From contig OOIN01000033.1 of the NCBI GenBank assembly GCA_900323505.1, forward strand, positions 310,001-374,000: a stretch of 64,000 nucleotides of DNA, written 5' to 3'. The translations under genes were made by a program, and so were the position numbers. The notes under the pieces are model-generated. The model saw only the letters and a list, made by a program, of their open reading frames with translations, made no database searches and was not told the origin of the DNA. Of this stretch, positions 1 to 11,285 are shown one piece after another; the stretch's first letter is position 1, and every line of letters starts with the position of its first letter. The stretch is from Ustilago trichophora (lineage: Eukaryota > Basidiomycota > Ustilaginomycetes > Ustilaginales > Ustilaginaceae).

Positions 1-2157
1 GCGTGAGCCTGCTTTGCAAATGCCGTCGAGTCGTTAGCTGACTACAGTGTGTCTAGCAGCAGTCTTGGTGGTGACCGGTGAACCGGAGACACGTGTAAAC
101 TTGCGTTCTGAATGAGGATGGATGGGACAAGCCTTTCTCGGTCGAAAAGGCAGATGGCAGAGATCAAGGAACAGCGAAGAGCTGAGCCTGAGCTTGGATC
201 TGAACCATTCCACGGCGCACCCGATCATCGTCAACGCAAGAGCCAAATGGAATCTTGGCTTTCGACTTTTGAAATCTTGTTCACCGGGACAGCGCTGTCA
301 ATCGCGGCTTTTGAAAGGCCCGACGTTGTCGACATTGTACTATATTAATATAGACCGCTGGCTCGATTTTGGTCATTGTCCAATCGGCGATTTTTGCTTG
401 ATATTACCGACTCGGCCTATACACACATACCCACAATACTTCTTGTCACCATCGACAGGTCGGCCAACCCGATGGATGACAGTATGATCCCATGACCACG
501 GCCAATGGCACGCCAAATTGCCCGATCTGATGGTGCTGAGCTCCGCGTGTCTTTTGCTCTTTTTTTTCTTTCTCTTTTTGACAGGCCCACCCGATGCTGT
601 TGACCCACAACTGCTGTTTGGTAGGGGGACTCAGATAGAGCATAGAAAGCAAGGCAAGAGGCCGCAGGAGCCGATGGATCACAAGCTTTTGTTCGTATTG
701 GGGCGAATCCCGCGGCATGGACATCAACAATCGTGGCGGAACTAGGCGAGTGAAAGAGAGAGCGGCAGAAACGACAGAAAAGGTCAAGCTGCGCCTCGTG
801 GATTCGTGCAGCAGTCGGCGTCGTATTCGTCGTCGAAAAGCGGAGCACCGCACAAGCCGTACGAAGCAGGGGCCAGGAGATCACGGGGTTAAGACACGCA
901 CAGTTCGAAAAGAGAGAAAAGGGTGCTTCTCGGCTAGCCGCCGCATTTCTCTCCACGCTGCCAGCAAGCGGCCCGCTTTCTCTCGCTTAGCACCAATAGA
1001 TCCAGCCACAAGGGTTGCCGCTTTCAAGTTGCCCGGCGACCTTTTGTCAGGAGCATTGCCCTTCTTAGTTCACCTTTTCGATATACTGTATGGTCTTCCT
1101 TTGGCCCTCTTTCGATTTATCTCGTAAATCCGGCTGTCTACTATTCACTGTATTTCTTGTGTACTGTAAATGTATGCATTCTACTGTACAGTACGTTGAA
1201 TTACAGCAAAGAGAAAAAAGGAGGGGAAAAAAATCTTGAGGGATTTCCGGGGTTGGATGCAGGCGGAGTGTCAAAATCAATCTGCCCTTTTTTCGACGAG
1301 CCTCCCCGGTCAGTCGACCCCGCTGACTCGCTGACCCTCTGACCCTCTGATCTTGGCTTGCCTGTACAGTATTGCCGGTCAACTCGTCTTGCATCCTCAT
1401 TTCCTGTGTCCGTTCGCCTTGGCAAAAGCAAAGCTGCCGTCGTGGCTGATGAGTCAAGTCATCCGAGATGAGGTCGTCTGAGCCTTTACCCTTTCTTTGT
1501 CGTGGGGTCTCCACAAAGCTTGTTGTCAAGGAACAGATCTGCTCGATTTGCCTTGTTACCCCGGCTGCCCTTTTCTCCACTGTAGCTGTGTGCCTGTTTT
1601 GATTGAAGCGCGTGGAATTGGACCGTGTGTCTGCGCAGAATCATCAAGGGTTCTTGTGCGCGCTCGCCTATCAATTCTTGGGCTGTCGTCCACTGCACCC
1701 GCTGTCGCACTGCACACAACCAGGTGGGACAAGACCAAGAACGACAAAGCCATCAAGGCGAAGGGTGCAGGTGCAAGCCAAAGAAATGAAAAGCAGAGAA
1801 AGTGGGCGCAAATTGGCAACAGAGTGTCTGTCGGCCCTTCTTTCTCCATCCTCGTCTCGATTCCTTCCAATCTCCTGTCCAGGTGCTGTCTGACTTCTTC
1901 GGCTGCTCTTTTTTAGCCAGGTACCCATGCTCATCCACAGTCCGAGCGCAGCAGCTGTCGACCCCGCAAAAGCAAGCACGCTCCAGGCCTCGTGCGTGCC
2001 AATTCATAGCATTTTTTTAGCGCCCAACCGCAATTCGACAGGCGACACCTCCCGCTAAAAAGACAAAAAGGTAGAAATAGTAGCCCTCCTCGTCCTTTCA
2101 GCAGCGCCCCTTCTCCCCAACCCTCCCTCCTTCCACCCATCAAGTCTTCTTCTCACC
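1..2157. other. Upstream intergenic region, no gene recognised
   Basis: I see no convincing coding sequence here; open frames are short and low in complexity. The stretch directly before the sugar transporter (about 1830-2157) is pyrimidine rich, as in fungal promoters and 5' leaders. A 12-bp palindrome (TACTGTACAGTA, 1182-1193) and a shorter CTGTACAG (1372-1379) belong to a motif that recurs in other intergenic regions of the window. A gene ending left of the window cannot be excluded. Confidence 0.5.
1182..1193. promoter_or_regulatory. Palindromic motif TACTGTACAGTA
   Basis: A perfect 12-bp palindrome about 970 bp upstream of the sugar transporter start. The same core occurs at 1372-1379, 19927-19934, 31743-31768 and 32135-32146, always outside genes. 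The regulatory role is inferred from recurrence and position only. Confidence 0.35.
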
Positions 2158-4020
2158 ATGCCAGTCGCCGCTTCCACCGGTGAGCAGAACCATGTCGCGC
2201 AGGCCTTGGCCGAGCACCGTCTCTCGATGGTCGGTGCCACGGGCGCTAAGGGTCTCATCAAGAACGCTCGCACCTTTTCCATCGCCGTCTTTGCCTCCAT
2301 GGGTGGTCTCATCTATGGTTATAACCAAGGTATCTTTGGTCAGATCTTGAGCATGCACTCGTTCTCTGAGGCCAGTGGTGTCACTGGTATTCAGAACCCT
2401 ACTCTTTCCGGTTTCCTCACCGCTATCCTCGAACTCGGCGCTTGGATTGGCGTGCTCGCAAACGGTTACGTCTCTGACGCCGTCGGCCGCAGGAAGTGCG
2501 TTATCTTTGCTGTCTTTTGGTTCCTCATCGGCGTCATCATCCAGGCTTCCACCCACGGCGGCTCTTACGACTATATTCTCGCCGGACGAATGGTGACCGG
2601 TGTTGGAATAGGTTCGCTGTCCATGATCGTGCCATTGTACAATGCAGAACTCGCCCCCCCTGAGATTCGAGGTTCTCTCGTCGCTCTTCAGCAGCTTGCC
2701 ATTGGTATGTTTTCAAACTGGTCCCCTCTTCCCCTTTTTCATACTTGCAATCAGTCGCTGACAAGTTCAACTTCATAAAAACTTTTCATGCCAGTTTTCG
2801 GTATCATGATCTCGTACTGGTTCGCTTACGGCACCAACTTCATCGGTGGAACCGGCGTTGGACAGAGCCGCGCTGCTTGGTTGATCCCCACCACCGTCCA
2901 GATCCTTCCTGCACTCATCCTCGGCATCGGTATCCTCTGGCTCCCCGAGTCTCCCCGTTGGCTCATCAACGAGGGACGTGAACAGGAATCCCTCTCCGTC
3001 ATCGCTGGTCTTCGACGTCTTCCCGAGTCCGACCTCCTCGTCCAGCTCGAGTTCCTCGAGGTCAAGGCCCAGAAGCTCTTCGAGGATCGCATCTCGGCTC
3101 ACGACTACCCCAATCTTCAGGACAATTCGCGAAGCAGCAAGTTCAAACTCGGCCTCGCCCAGTACAAGTCGCTCTTCACCAACCCTTCCAACCTCCGTAG
3201 GACTCTTGTTGCCGTCCTTATAATGCTTTTCCAGCAATGGACGGGAGTCAACTTCATTTTATACTATGCCCCGTTCATCTTCAAGCAAATCGGTCTCGAA
3301 GGCAACTCGATCTCGCTTCTTGCATCTGGTGTCGTCGGTATCGTCATGTTCCTTGCCACCATCCCCGCCGTTCTCTACATCGACAACTGGGGCCGTAAGC
3401 CTACCTTGATCGCCGGCGCCGTCATCATGGGCACTTGCCACATCGTCGTCGCCATCATCATCGCCACCTGCGGTCACAACTGGCCTGCTCACCGCGCCGC
3501 TGGCTGGGTCGCCTGCGTCTTTGTCTGGATCTTTGCCATGGCGTTCGGCTTTAGCTGGGGCCCTTGCGGATGGATTATCGTGGCAGAGGTGTTCCCCCTC
3601 GGTCTCCGTGCCAAGGGTGTCTCGATTGGTGCCTCATCCAACTGGCTCAACAACTTTGCTGTCGGCATGTCGACTCCCGACTTTATCACTGCAGCTCCTT
3701 ACGGCGTCTTCATTTTCCTTGGAGTCATGTGTATCCTTGGTGTTGGTTACGTTTGGTTCTTTGTCCCCGAGACCAAGCAGAAGTCTCTCGACGAGCTCGA
3801 CGCTCTCTTTGGCGACAATTCGGGCAGGTCGCAGTGGGAGGCTGGTATTATGCTCCAGGCCCAGCGCGATGTTGGTCTTCTTCGCCTCGCCGGTATCGAG
3901 GATGGCAAAGGTGCTCTTCACAGCGACACTGGCTCTGACCACCTCGACGAGAAGCACTCTGACAACCACTCGGACACCGATGCCAAGAAGGAGGGTCACA
4001 CCGTCACCTCGACTGTTTAA
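2158..4020 (+). CDS. MFS sugar transporter (hexose/quinate permease type)
   Basis: Predicted plasma-membrane sugar:proton symporter of the major facilitator superfamily, about 590 residues in two exons (2158-2704, 2795-4020). The intron has GTATGT at its start and CAG at its end and restores the frame from LQQLAI into VFGIMISYW. Family signatures are visible: GGLIYGYNQG in helix 1, the loop GRR, PESPRWL after helix 6, QQWTGVNFILYY in helix 7, the WGRK loop, and PETKQKSLDELD after helix 12. The tail is hydrophilic and rich in His, Asp and Ser. The start follows a CACC context and gives a cytosolic N terminus of about 40 residues before helix 1. Substrate cannot be read from sequence; hexoses, quinate or other polyols are all possible. 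Confidence 0.9.
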
Positions 4021-4880
4021 GCATCCTGTTGCAATCTCTCCTCTTGCGTGCACACAAACGCAAGACCGCCAGTTCAAGATACCTGCTACCCACGCATCAC
4101 TTCTCTTCCCGTTTCTCGATGGTTAGGCTTGTCTTTCACAGAGGAATCGTGTTTCCCTTTATCGCTCTTGCTCTCTTTTGTAACCCTTGTACTCTGCATT
4201 CGAAAATGCATTCGATCCATCTCTTTTGACTGATGTCGGCAGCCCCACGCGTTATCTTTTTTTCGGCACCTTTCTTCCTGTCAGACAATGCAGTATGTTT
4301 CGAACTACAAGCCCTTTGTCCTACGGCCCAAACCCCGCCTGACTATTGTTAATCGCCTCGCCGCTAAACTACACTGTCTAACGACACTTTGTACACTACC
4401 CTGCGGCGTTCCCACTACGCTTTCCTTCCTTTTGATTCACACCTCCCTAGCCTAGGAACGGTGCAACGGACCACGGTATGCTTCTTCCTTTTGATTGATT
4501 GCCACCTTCGCCCCTTGCGACTGTCACTCGACTCCACAGCATGCCGCCGTAATGATTCCCTCTAACGTTGCCCCCTTCTCGGCCTTATATAAACTTGTTC
4601 CGGGGCCTCCCCCCTGGTCTTGTTCCCTTGCCCCACCGTCCTGGCTCTCCACTGCCCTAGTCCTCCTCTCTCTCTTCTCTCGGTCTTTTCAACTTCATCG
4701 CCCTTACCTTGGCATGACTCTGTTTGCTCCAGGCATGTCAGCTAACGCCTCACATTCCAACTCACCCATTGGCAAGTCTACTTGCCCTGTAGCAGGTATT
4801 GGGGTTGGGGGGAACATTCTCCTCCTCAGAGAGGACACCAAGAGGAAGGCCGATGCAATCGGCAAGCTGAGAATCAGCCT
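4021..4880. other. 3' flank of sugar transporter, no gene seen
   Basis: Pyrimidine-rich, moderately CpG-containing DNA following the transporter stop. One 129-codon open frame (4495-4884) is low complexity, resembles no family I know and begins without a proper ATG. I see no gene. Confidence 0.5.
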
Positions 4881-5500
4881 GTAGCGCCCTGCCCACAAAG
4901 TTGCTACCAGAAGCTGCCTGTTCCACTATCATAATGCCTTCAAAATGATAGCCTGCAAACGTGTCATAGATCTCTGCCATCTCTGGGCTCATGTCTCAAA
5001 CATGGGGGCATATATCCAACAGGATGCAACTGGGGCAAATGGAAAGGTTGCTATGCTCAAAGAAGGATTGTGTGATGAAAATGCACTGCTCGCAGCAGCA
5101 CAAGTCCTGGAGACAGGCATAGACATCTGGGTTGTGTTCTGACAAGGGAAGGCAAATGGCATCCATGATGAGCATTACCACTTGTGCTAGGATTGTAAAG
5201 AAGTGACCTTGACCTCCCAGAAGGGACTGAAAGGTGAATCAAGTGGCCCACTTGATGTTCACAGTGTAGTCCCGCTTCATATCAGCAGTGTTGATGAGGT
5301 CAAGCAGGACAGAACCATGAAAAGATTGTTATGAAGGCCCTAGGGGTCTGGATACCATGGAGTGATCTTACGGCCTAGGACAAGGATGGAGCTTGCATGA
5401 GCGGTTCACACAGCCACTATAGGTGGAGAAGGGTCTACTGGTATTGAACTACACTCCCGTAAAGGTGAGGTAACTATATAATACATTCAACGATGTTACA
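4881..5500. other. CpG-depleted relic DNA
   Basis: CpG is nearly absent (mostly none or one per 60 bases) while TG and CA are frequent, in sharp contrast to the CpG-rich host genes. All frames are broken by stops. The pattern fits an old repeat decayed by mutation of methylated cytosines. No transposon protein can be recognised. AGCGCCCTGCCCA at 4883-4895 recurs at 5540-5552. Confidence 0.5.
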
Positions 5501-6700
5501 GAGGAAGTTGCGATGACAAGGGACAGGGGTATGGGACCCAGCGCCCTGCCCAGCACGGGGCGCGCAGGGCCGCTGGGTGCAGATGTGGGTTGGGCCTAAC
5601 AAAGATATGCACACACAACCTTAAATACCAGATAACTAATTTGGGTGTTCTTCTGCTGACTTTTGTTTGCTCTTGTTTGAGCTCTTGATACTGGGTTTCT
5701 TGGTGGTCTTGCTCCATGTCTGTGCATCACCACCTTTCTCAGCATTATGTCAGCGGTCGTGCGCCTGAGAATCCCGGAATTGTTGAATCGATGCCTTCTG
5801 GCAATTTTCCACTAATTAATCGGCGAGCGCCGTCCTTCGGGCGACTCTCGACTGACCGCTGTGGACACTCCGTCCAGAGGCAGAGCGGCACAAACCTAGA
5901 CCTGGCGAATCGTACGAGAGGTTGTACAAGGACTCGGGGAATGCAGGTTGACGCCTGCCGTTGCGCGAGTGTCCGTAGCGCTCCGACAGTCGTCGTATGG
6001 TACTGATGGAGGTGTCAGGACCGCAGTGGAGGTGCTGCCTACGGTTGAGGTGCCGTAGCGTCGATGTAGGTGTTGACGGCGTCTTTGATGTGATACCACA
6101 CACACACGAGGTAGTAGCAATGCCTGGATTGCTACGAAGACGGCTGATATAAGGACAGTGTTATACTGACAACTGAATGACTGTGATAAGATAAGTAGTT
6201 AGATAGTAGAGTGGATGGGGCTCCGCCCCATCGCACGCCTGAGCCGTGTGAGTATATATGGCCTCACCCTCACCAGGAGGACGGCTGTAGAGCTCGACGT
6301 GGCCACATGCCATATCAGCCTGTGTACGTCGGCTCTGGGTGGCACCCGTGGGGAGCCACCCACTTCATTCCCCCCTCATCTACGCGTCCTTCATATCTCC
6401 CCCCAAGCGTCTTGCTCGCCATCCCTGATGGCGACAAGCCCTTGGCCATCCCTCCCCTGTACGTCATTGGCCGCACCTCTCCCGTTCGTCCCTGGCGGCA
6501 CCTTTTTGCGCACAGCGCGTGCGGATCGCCGAGTGGATGCCACTTGCCGATTTCCCTCCAGAAAGTCGTCCAGTGAACTCCACCTGCCGGCCGAGTACTT
6601 ATGCGCCTGTGCGCCATTTCTGCGCACAGCCGCTGCTGAGCTCCTCCGGCCTCCACTCGTGCCTGACCCTGGTCAGCCCACGTGAGGCCTGTAACACATT
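5501..6700. other. CpG-rich intergenic segment with small hairpins
   Basis: This segment sits between two CpG-poor stretches and has normal to high CpG content. It holds an imperfect hairpin (5536-5549 with 5564-5578, one bulged base) and a short perfect one (GATGGGGC/GCCCCATC, 6214-6232). Open frames up to 156 codons (6215-6685) look like low-complexity chance frames. It could be a younger insertion, such as a solo LTR or non-autonomous element, but I could not define its ends. Confidence 0.4.
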
Positions 6701-8228
6701 AGCCTGTTGCCTGATTTTGGGATTTCTGCCGTGAACACTTCAGCTTAGTGCTTACATCAATGAGCAGGTTGATATGGAGATGTTCTGCATCAGATCCCTT
6801 GGTAAGGATCCAAGGAAGGATGCTGTCCAGCTTGCTGGTATCCATTGATGCTGGATTTGTTGCAATTGCATGAAATCTAAAAACAAGCACTTTGACTGCT
6901 CAGGTGCCTAAATTGCATTGTTCAATCACATCATCCATGCTCACACACTCCTCAAACAGAGGTGAAGAAGCTTATGGTTGCAGAAGGCAATGGATGTGGC
7001 TGGTATTGGTAGTGTCTATGCTCAGTAGAAGCATCAGGCATCATCAAGTTTGATTCCATGAAGTTGTGAGCTCTCAAAATGAACAGCAAAATTGCACAAG
7101 AGCCTGAAATGCAGTTGGATTCAAAAAAACGCACCTGCGTCAAAACTACATATGCATCAGAACTTCTGTAGTTACGTTACCTTAATGTCTCACGTGGCTG
7201 TCATTGAAGTTTAATGTTGTTCCATTCACCAAGGGCCATGCTCACAATCATGCCAAGTACTATCATCAGGCTGAACTTCAAGGTTAGAGAACACACAACT
7301 AATACATGAATGACATTAGTAGCTGATTGTTGTGTAGAGTGCTATTTGACTCCTTCTTCATCTCTCCGAGCTCTCTCACTCTACTCTGCATTTACTGATG
7401 GGGGACAGAAGTTAAACATTCCTCCTGAGTGGCGAAGGGGCGTATTTGCTGTCAATGGCGCTGGCCTTGGGAGTGTCGTGTGCTGTTGGGCTAGCCAAGT
7501 GGGAGTGATTGGCAAAGTAGTTTTGTGCAATGGGAGGGTCTGGAAGTGTATACGGGCTAGGTGGCTACAACAAAAGCCATCCTCAAAGCCAGCCAGATGG
7601 GGGTGGGCCTGAGGGTGGCTTCAAGTGTGGCTTAAAGTGTGGCTTTGCCAATGGGGGTTTTCTTTTTTTTTGAGGGTGTGGATAGTCACAAAGCTGATGA
7701 AAGCTGCTGCCATTGCCAACTTCTTGCCACTCCTACGCTGTACAATATGATTGTAACATGCTATCAGCAAACTGAAAGTTACAGCGTGTTGTGTGCAACA
7801 AGGTACATGAAGAGGGATGTAGACAATCACCTTATTGTGCGAGTTACACAGGAGGCAGCAATGAGAGAGTGTGTACTGACGGCATGCCCCATGGACTCCA
7901 TGCCATGTCAAGTTGTTGCAGGAGCAGCTGCCATGCAAGGAATGGTAGATCTTACACTGTGTCACACTGCAGGTGAATTAGCAGTTCCCTGCTTACAATG
8001 CTGCCACTGCTCACTTCTCTTATAGTTCTTCCCAACCAAGGGATCCTTCTAGCAGAGGTCTGACTGTATCATATCTGCACAAACACATTCTTGGACCCTG
8101 CCTTTGCAAAGTTGGGGATGTTGTCTGGATTAGTGAGTTTTTGGTCGTCCATCGTCTGGGTGACCTTGAGCTCGCTTATGCATGAATTGGAGCTCTGATT
8201 GTGTTGCATGAAAAAAGTGTGTCCCCTA
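6701..8228. other. CpG-depleted relic DNA flanking the Harbinger element
   Basis: About 17 CpG in roughly 1440 bases by eye, with many consecutive 60-base lines holding none, and abundant TG/CA. No intact frame. GGTGGCTTCAAG-type motifs near 7560-7640 resemble the hairpin at 50331-50440 with CpG changed to CA. I read the stretch as an old, methylation-decayed repeat into or next to which the CpG-rich Harbinger element inserted. Confidence 0.5.
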
Positions 8229-8231
8229 GAC

Positions 8232-8275
8232 GGTCGTATGGGTGACCAGCTCCGTACTAGGTCACCCATACGACC
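8232..8275. repeat. Perfect 16-bp inverted repeat at Harbinger left end
   Basis: Arms 8232-8247 and 8260-8275 (GGTCGTATGGGTGACC and its exact complement) with a 12-base loop. The outer arm also pairs over 12 bp with the proposed right terminus at 11274-11285, so the same sequence may act as both terminal repeat and subterminal hairpin. Confidence 0.85.
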
Positions 8276-8480
8276 AAGTCACGTGTTTCTCAGCCTGTAG
8301 TTTGGATCCGAGCAATCAATGTTTATTGTGTTGAAGCAGAATCTCAAGAAGTGTGTGTTTCGTCGCCTTTGAAAGTATGGTGTGAGTACTACCATCATAT
8401 TTATTACCCCGCAAAACCTTAACCATTGTTTATCCGGCCATCCCGTCCGTCAACGGAGCTTCGAGACTCGAGACGCAAGC

Positions 8481-9644
8481 ATGCAGGCCGAGAATTCGGT
8501 TCATGCATATCGAAAACGCCGGAGGCGAATACTTGCAGTGCTTTCCGTGCTCGGACGGAGAGCACCTACACGGCTCGCGGCCCAGCACTACCATCATATC
8601 CAAGCACAGCTTGATGATGTTCACTTCAAGTCTACATTCGGGCTCACAATCAGCGAATTTGAAGCTATACATCATGCTTTGAGATTGCCTGATCCAGTGA
8701 GAACATCTGTGAATGATGTGAGTGATAGCAAGACGGCATTGCTCATGCTGTTGGCCTGGCTTCGAGGCAGTCGACTACGGTCGCTTGAAGGCCAATTTGG
8801 ATGGTCTCACAGTCGAAGCAGCCGTATCATTCATCAAGTCAGCGAGTTCATACACAGACGGTGGTGTCACTTGCTCGATGTTACGAGCGCTCGTCATCGT
8901 TTGCTCAGTCCGCGGCGCCTGGATTACTACGCGGCGGCCATCGAGAGGAAGACTCGCTTGCCACAGTTCTGGGGTGCCATTGATGGTACTGTACGTCCTA
9001 TTGCAATGCCAATCAATGAACAACGAGAAGCATATAATGGTCACAAGCGTGTGCATGCTCTCAAGTATCAGTTCATTGCCACGCCCGATGGTTTGCTGTT
9101 TGTGTCGGCGCCATTTGATGGACGCCGGCATGATGCTCATATGGTAATTGAGACTCACCTCGTGGCCTGGGCCGCAGAGAACGCAAAGGGCGAGGATGGC
9201 GAGCAGAGGTATCTCTACGGGGACCAAGCATACGGCGTCTCGCCGGCGATTATATCGCCGTTCAAGGGCAATCTCATAACCAGGAACCAGGAACTCACGA
9301 ACCACGTGCTCGGTAAGTACCGAACGACGGTAGAATGGGGTATCGGAATGGTTTCAATGCAATGGCCGAGGTTTCGAGACAAGCAATATCAGCGGACTGG
9401 TCTCACACCGTGTGGAAGGGACTGGATGGTAGCAACGCTGCTTTGGAATGCAAAGACATGCTTGATTGGCAATCAGATAAGCATTTCAATGGGATGTAAT
9501 CCTCCGACGCTCGAGGAGTACTTCTCCTCGCCACGTGTGGTCGTCTCTACGGCCTTGACAAATCCCGCGGAAAACAGCTCAGGTATCAATTCTCCGGAAC
9601 ATGCAGACAACAACGACGAGGTCACGGTCAATGAAGTTCTTTGA
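8481..9644 (+). CDS. PIF/Harbinger DDE transposase (HARBI1-like nuclease)
   Basis: Cut-and-paste transposase with RNase H-fold DDE_4-type catalytic domain, 387 residues from the first in-frame ATG. The open frame extends 33 codons upstream without an ATG, so a short 5' exon is possible. The catalytic triad is visible: D168 in FWGAIDGT, D248 in YGDQAY and E285 in VEWGIG. The N-terminal half has a helix-turn-helix-like stretch (FGWSHSRSSRIIHQVSEF) upstream of the nuclease. Length is normal for the family and no frame disruption is seen. The C-terminal 70 residues are hydrophilic and unconserved. Its partner is the convergent Myb-like ORF at 9674-11017, which in this superfamily is needed for nuclear entry or DNA binding. 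Confidence 0.88.
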   Translation: MQAENSVHAYRKRRRRILAVLSVLGRRAPTRLAAQHYHHIQAQLDDVHFKSTFGLTISEFEAIHHALRLPDPVRTSVNDVSDSKTALLMLLAWLRGSRLRSLEGQFGWSHSRSSRIIHQVSEFIHRRWCHLLDVTSARHRLLSPRRLDYYAAAIERKTRLPQFWGAIDGTVRPIAMPINEQREAYNGHKRVHALKYQFIATPDGLLFVSAPFDGRRHDAHMVIETHLVAWAAENAKGEDGEQRYLYGDQAYGVSPAIISPFKGNLITRNQELTNHVLGKYRTTVEWGIGMVSMQWPRFRDKQYQRTGLTPCGRDWMVATLLWNAKTCLIGNQISISMGCNPPTLEEYFSSPRVVVSTALTNPAENSSGINSPEHADNNDEVTVNEVL

Positions 9645-9673
9645 TTGCAATGAATGTATATACATGAATAAAA

Positions 9674-11017
9674 CTAGTTATGAAAGCCACCGTATCTGCC
9701 TGTGCGTGACTGTGAAGGCGCTCGAGAGCTACGGCGCCGAGAAGGAGATGCACGAGTGGGAGTGATGGAGGCGGAAGTATCAATCGAGACAGCGCGATGA
9801 CGTTGAGGCGTCCGAGGTTCCTCGTCAATGGTAGGGATGAGCTGATGTCTTGCTCCGGCCGAAGGTTGCTGTCCTGTATGTGCCGTGAGTAAGCTTACCA
9901 TACGATTGATGTTGTTCTCCATGCTATCAAAGCGAGTCTTCAAGTCTCGGATGTCTGTAGTCACGGCATTGATGAGCGATGAGCCAATGCCAACCATGTC
10001 TTGCTGAATACGGAGAGACTCGGACCGGTATCGCTCGTCTGCACGTCGTTGCTCCTCGTCGTTCTCAATCATCATTGCCAGTGCCTCGTGAGTTGCATTC
10101 CGAGCCCGCTTGCGAGCGGGCGTACCAGCTACGGAATCAAGAGAAGTATCACTCTCTTCATCAACAGGCTGTGAAGATGATGGCATTTCTTGTGATGATA
10201 ACGCCCGCTGAGTACGGCTCGACATTGACTGTGAGGCCGCCGTGCCATGGATACGGCCAGTGAGCTCCGAAAGTCGCCGTCGATGTTGTTCAGCAGTCTC
10301 ACGGGCGATGCATCCGTACGACGAGGCGACATCCGACTGTATAACGTCGTCGACAAGGCGCTCCATTTCCGAACGGAGCTCGACAATGCCGGAAGAGCTA
10401 GCAAGCTCGCGATCCTCATGTTTCCGGTTCGAATATATCTGCTTCCACTTCTCCTTGATGCCTTGCATTGATCGCTTACGTTGCCCGAGGCCAACAAAGA
10501 CAACGTTGACCTCCTCGAGTACACGTTTCCATGCTGCCCCCTTGTCCATGTTCGTTCTGTGCTTGTATGGGTTGTGATTGTGCACAGCAAGAATGAGCAC
10601 TTCAACATCGTCCGGCGTCCAATGGTTCTTGTTGCCTCTTGAGCTTGACATTGACACAGGCACAGACATCACAGACTGAGATGATCGCGACGGAGCAACA
10701 GACTGTGATTGCGATGCTTGTGGTACATATCGTAGCTCTTGTGAATTGCTAGGAGATTCGGGAGGTAGTGACGGCCGTTGCATCATCTGTTGGCGAAAGA
10801 CCTGGCTCATATCGACGATGTCGGGCATTTCGTCCATTTCCGTGCTCTCAAGAGCCAGAAAAGATGGCCTGAGAGACTCTGGAAGGCGAGCGAGGGCTGG
10901 ATCAAGCTGAGGATTGGTGTTCATGGTAGTACGAGGCCGTTCCGGTGCCGAACGGAGTCGAGGTGTGTATATGAAGTCAGGAACACCGGTCGATGCACGC
11001 CGAGCAAACAACTTCAT
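9674..11017 (-). CDS. Myb/SANT-like protein of the Harbinger element
   Basis: 447-residue companion protein of the Harbinger transposase. A Myb/SANT-like domain lies at about residues 130-215 (NHWTPDDVEVLILAV, then a tryptophan in GAAWKRVLEEV and another in IKEKWKQIYSNRK), the typical three-helix trihelix/MADF-like pattern. The rest is Ser/Gln/Arg-rich and disordered apart from a probable helical segment (DIRDLKTRFDSMENNINRM). In PIF/Harbinger elements such a protein recruits the transposase to the element ends. The start ATG is clear and the frame is open throughout. Its placement, convergent with the transposase, supports a complete two-gene element. Confidence 0.82.
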   Translation of the reverse strand: MKLFARRASTGVPDFIYTPRLRSAPERPRTTMNTNPQLDPALARLPESLRPSFLALESTEMDEMPDIVDMSQVFRQQMMQRPSLPPESPSNSQELRYVPQASQSQSVAPSRSSQSVMSVPVSMSSSRGNKNHWTPDDVEVLILAVHNHNPYKHRTNMDKGAAWKRVLEEVNVVFVGLGQRKRSMQGIKEKWKQIYSNRKHEDRELASSSGIVELRSEMERLVDDVIQSDVASSYGCIARETAEQHRRRLSELTGRIHGTAASQSMSSRTQRALSSQEMPSSSQPVDEESDTSLDSVAGTPARKRARNATHEALAMMIENDEEQRRADERYRSESLRIQQDMVGIGSSLINAVTTDIRDLKTRFDSMENNINRMVSLLTAHTGQQPSAGARHQLIPTIDEEPRTPQRHRAVSIDTSASITPTRASPSRRRSSRAPSQSRTGRYGGFHN

Positions 11018-11243
11018 TTCATAAACGCCGACGGTGCCTGATCGCGACGAGCACTACTACCATCACGTTGATCTGTGTATCATTGATATCGGCCCCATAA
11101 TTTCCCGATTTAATTTTGAGAAATGCTTAATAATCACACAGACGCGTCACATGCATCACGTGCTTTGAAAATTATTTAATTCAAAGCTGAGCTCAAACGT
11201 GCGCAACCCAAACGATGCTCTTAACCACCATCTCTACCTCGTC

Positions 11244-11285
11244 GTCTGGGTTGTCAGCTTCAACCCAGACCACCACCCATACGAC
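11244..11285. repeat. Harbinger right end: subterminal hairpin and terminal repeat
   Basis: A perfect 10-bp inverted repeat (GTCTGGGTTG 11244-11253, CAACCCAGAC 11261-11270, 7-base loop) followed by CACCCATACGAC (11274-11285), the complement of the left terminal repeat. The inner unit GTCGTCTGGGTTG resembles the terminal repeat itself. Confidence 0.6.

Noticed and set aside
2705..2794. Frameshift or split of the sugar transporter into two genes
   Set aside because: A 90-bp GT-AG intron restores the family sequence exactly across helix 5-6, so it is one spliced gene.
4495..4884. 129-codon frame as a small secreted protein
   Set aside because: No ATG at the start, low-complexity Ser/Leu/Pro composition, no cleavable signal peptide at a plausible start.
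6215..6685. 156-codon frame as a gene
   Set aside because: Pro/Ser/Arg-rich chance composition in a CpG-rich, hairpin-containing non-coding segment.
10420..10440. GGTTCGAATA as a tRNA B-box
   Set aside because: It lies inside the Myb-like ORF and no acceptor stem or A-box can be paired around it. No tRNA gene was found in the window.
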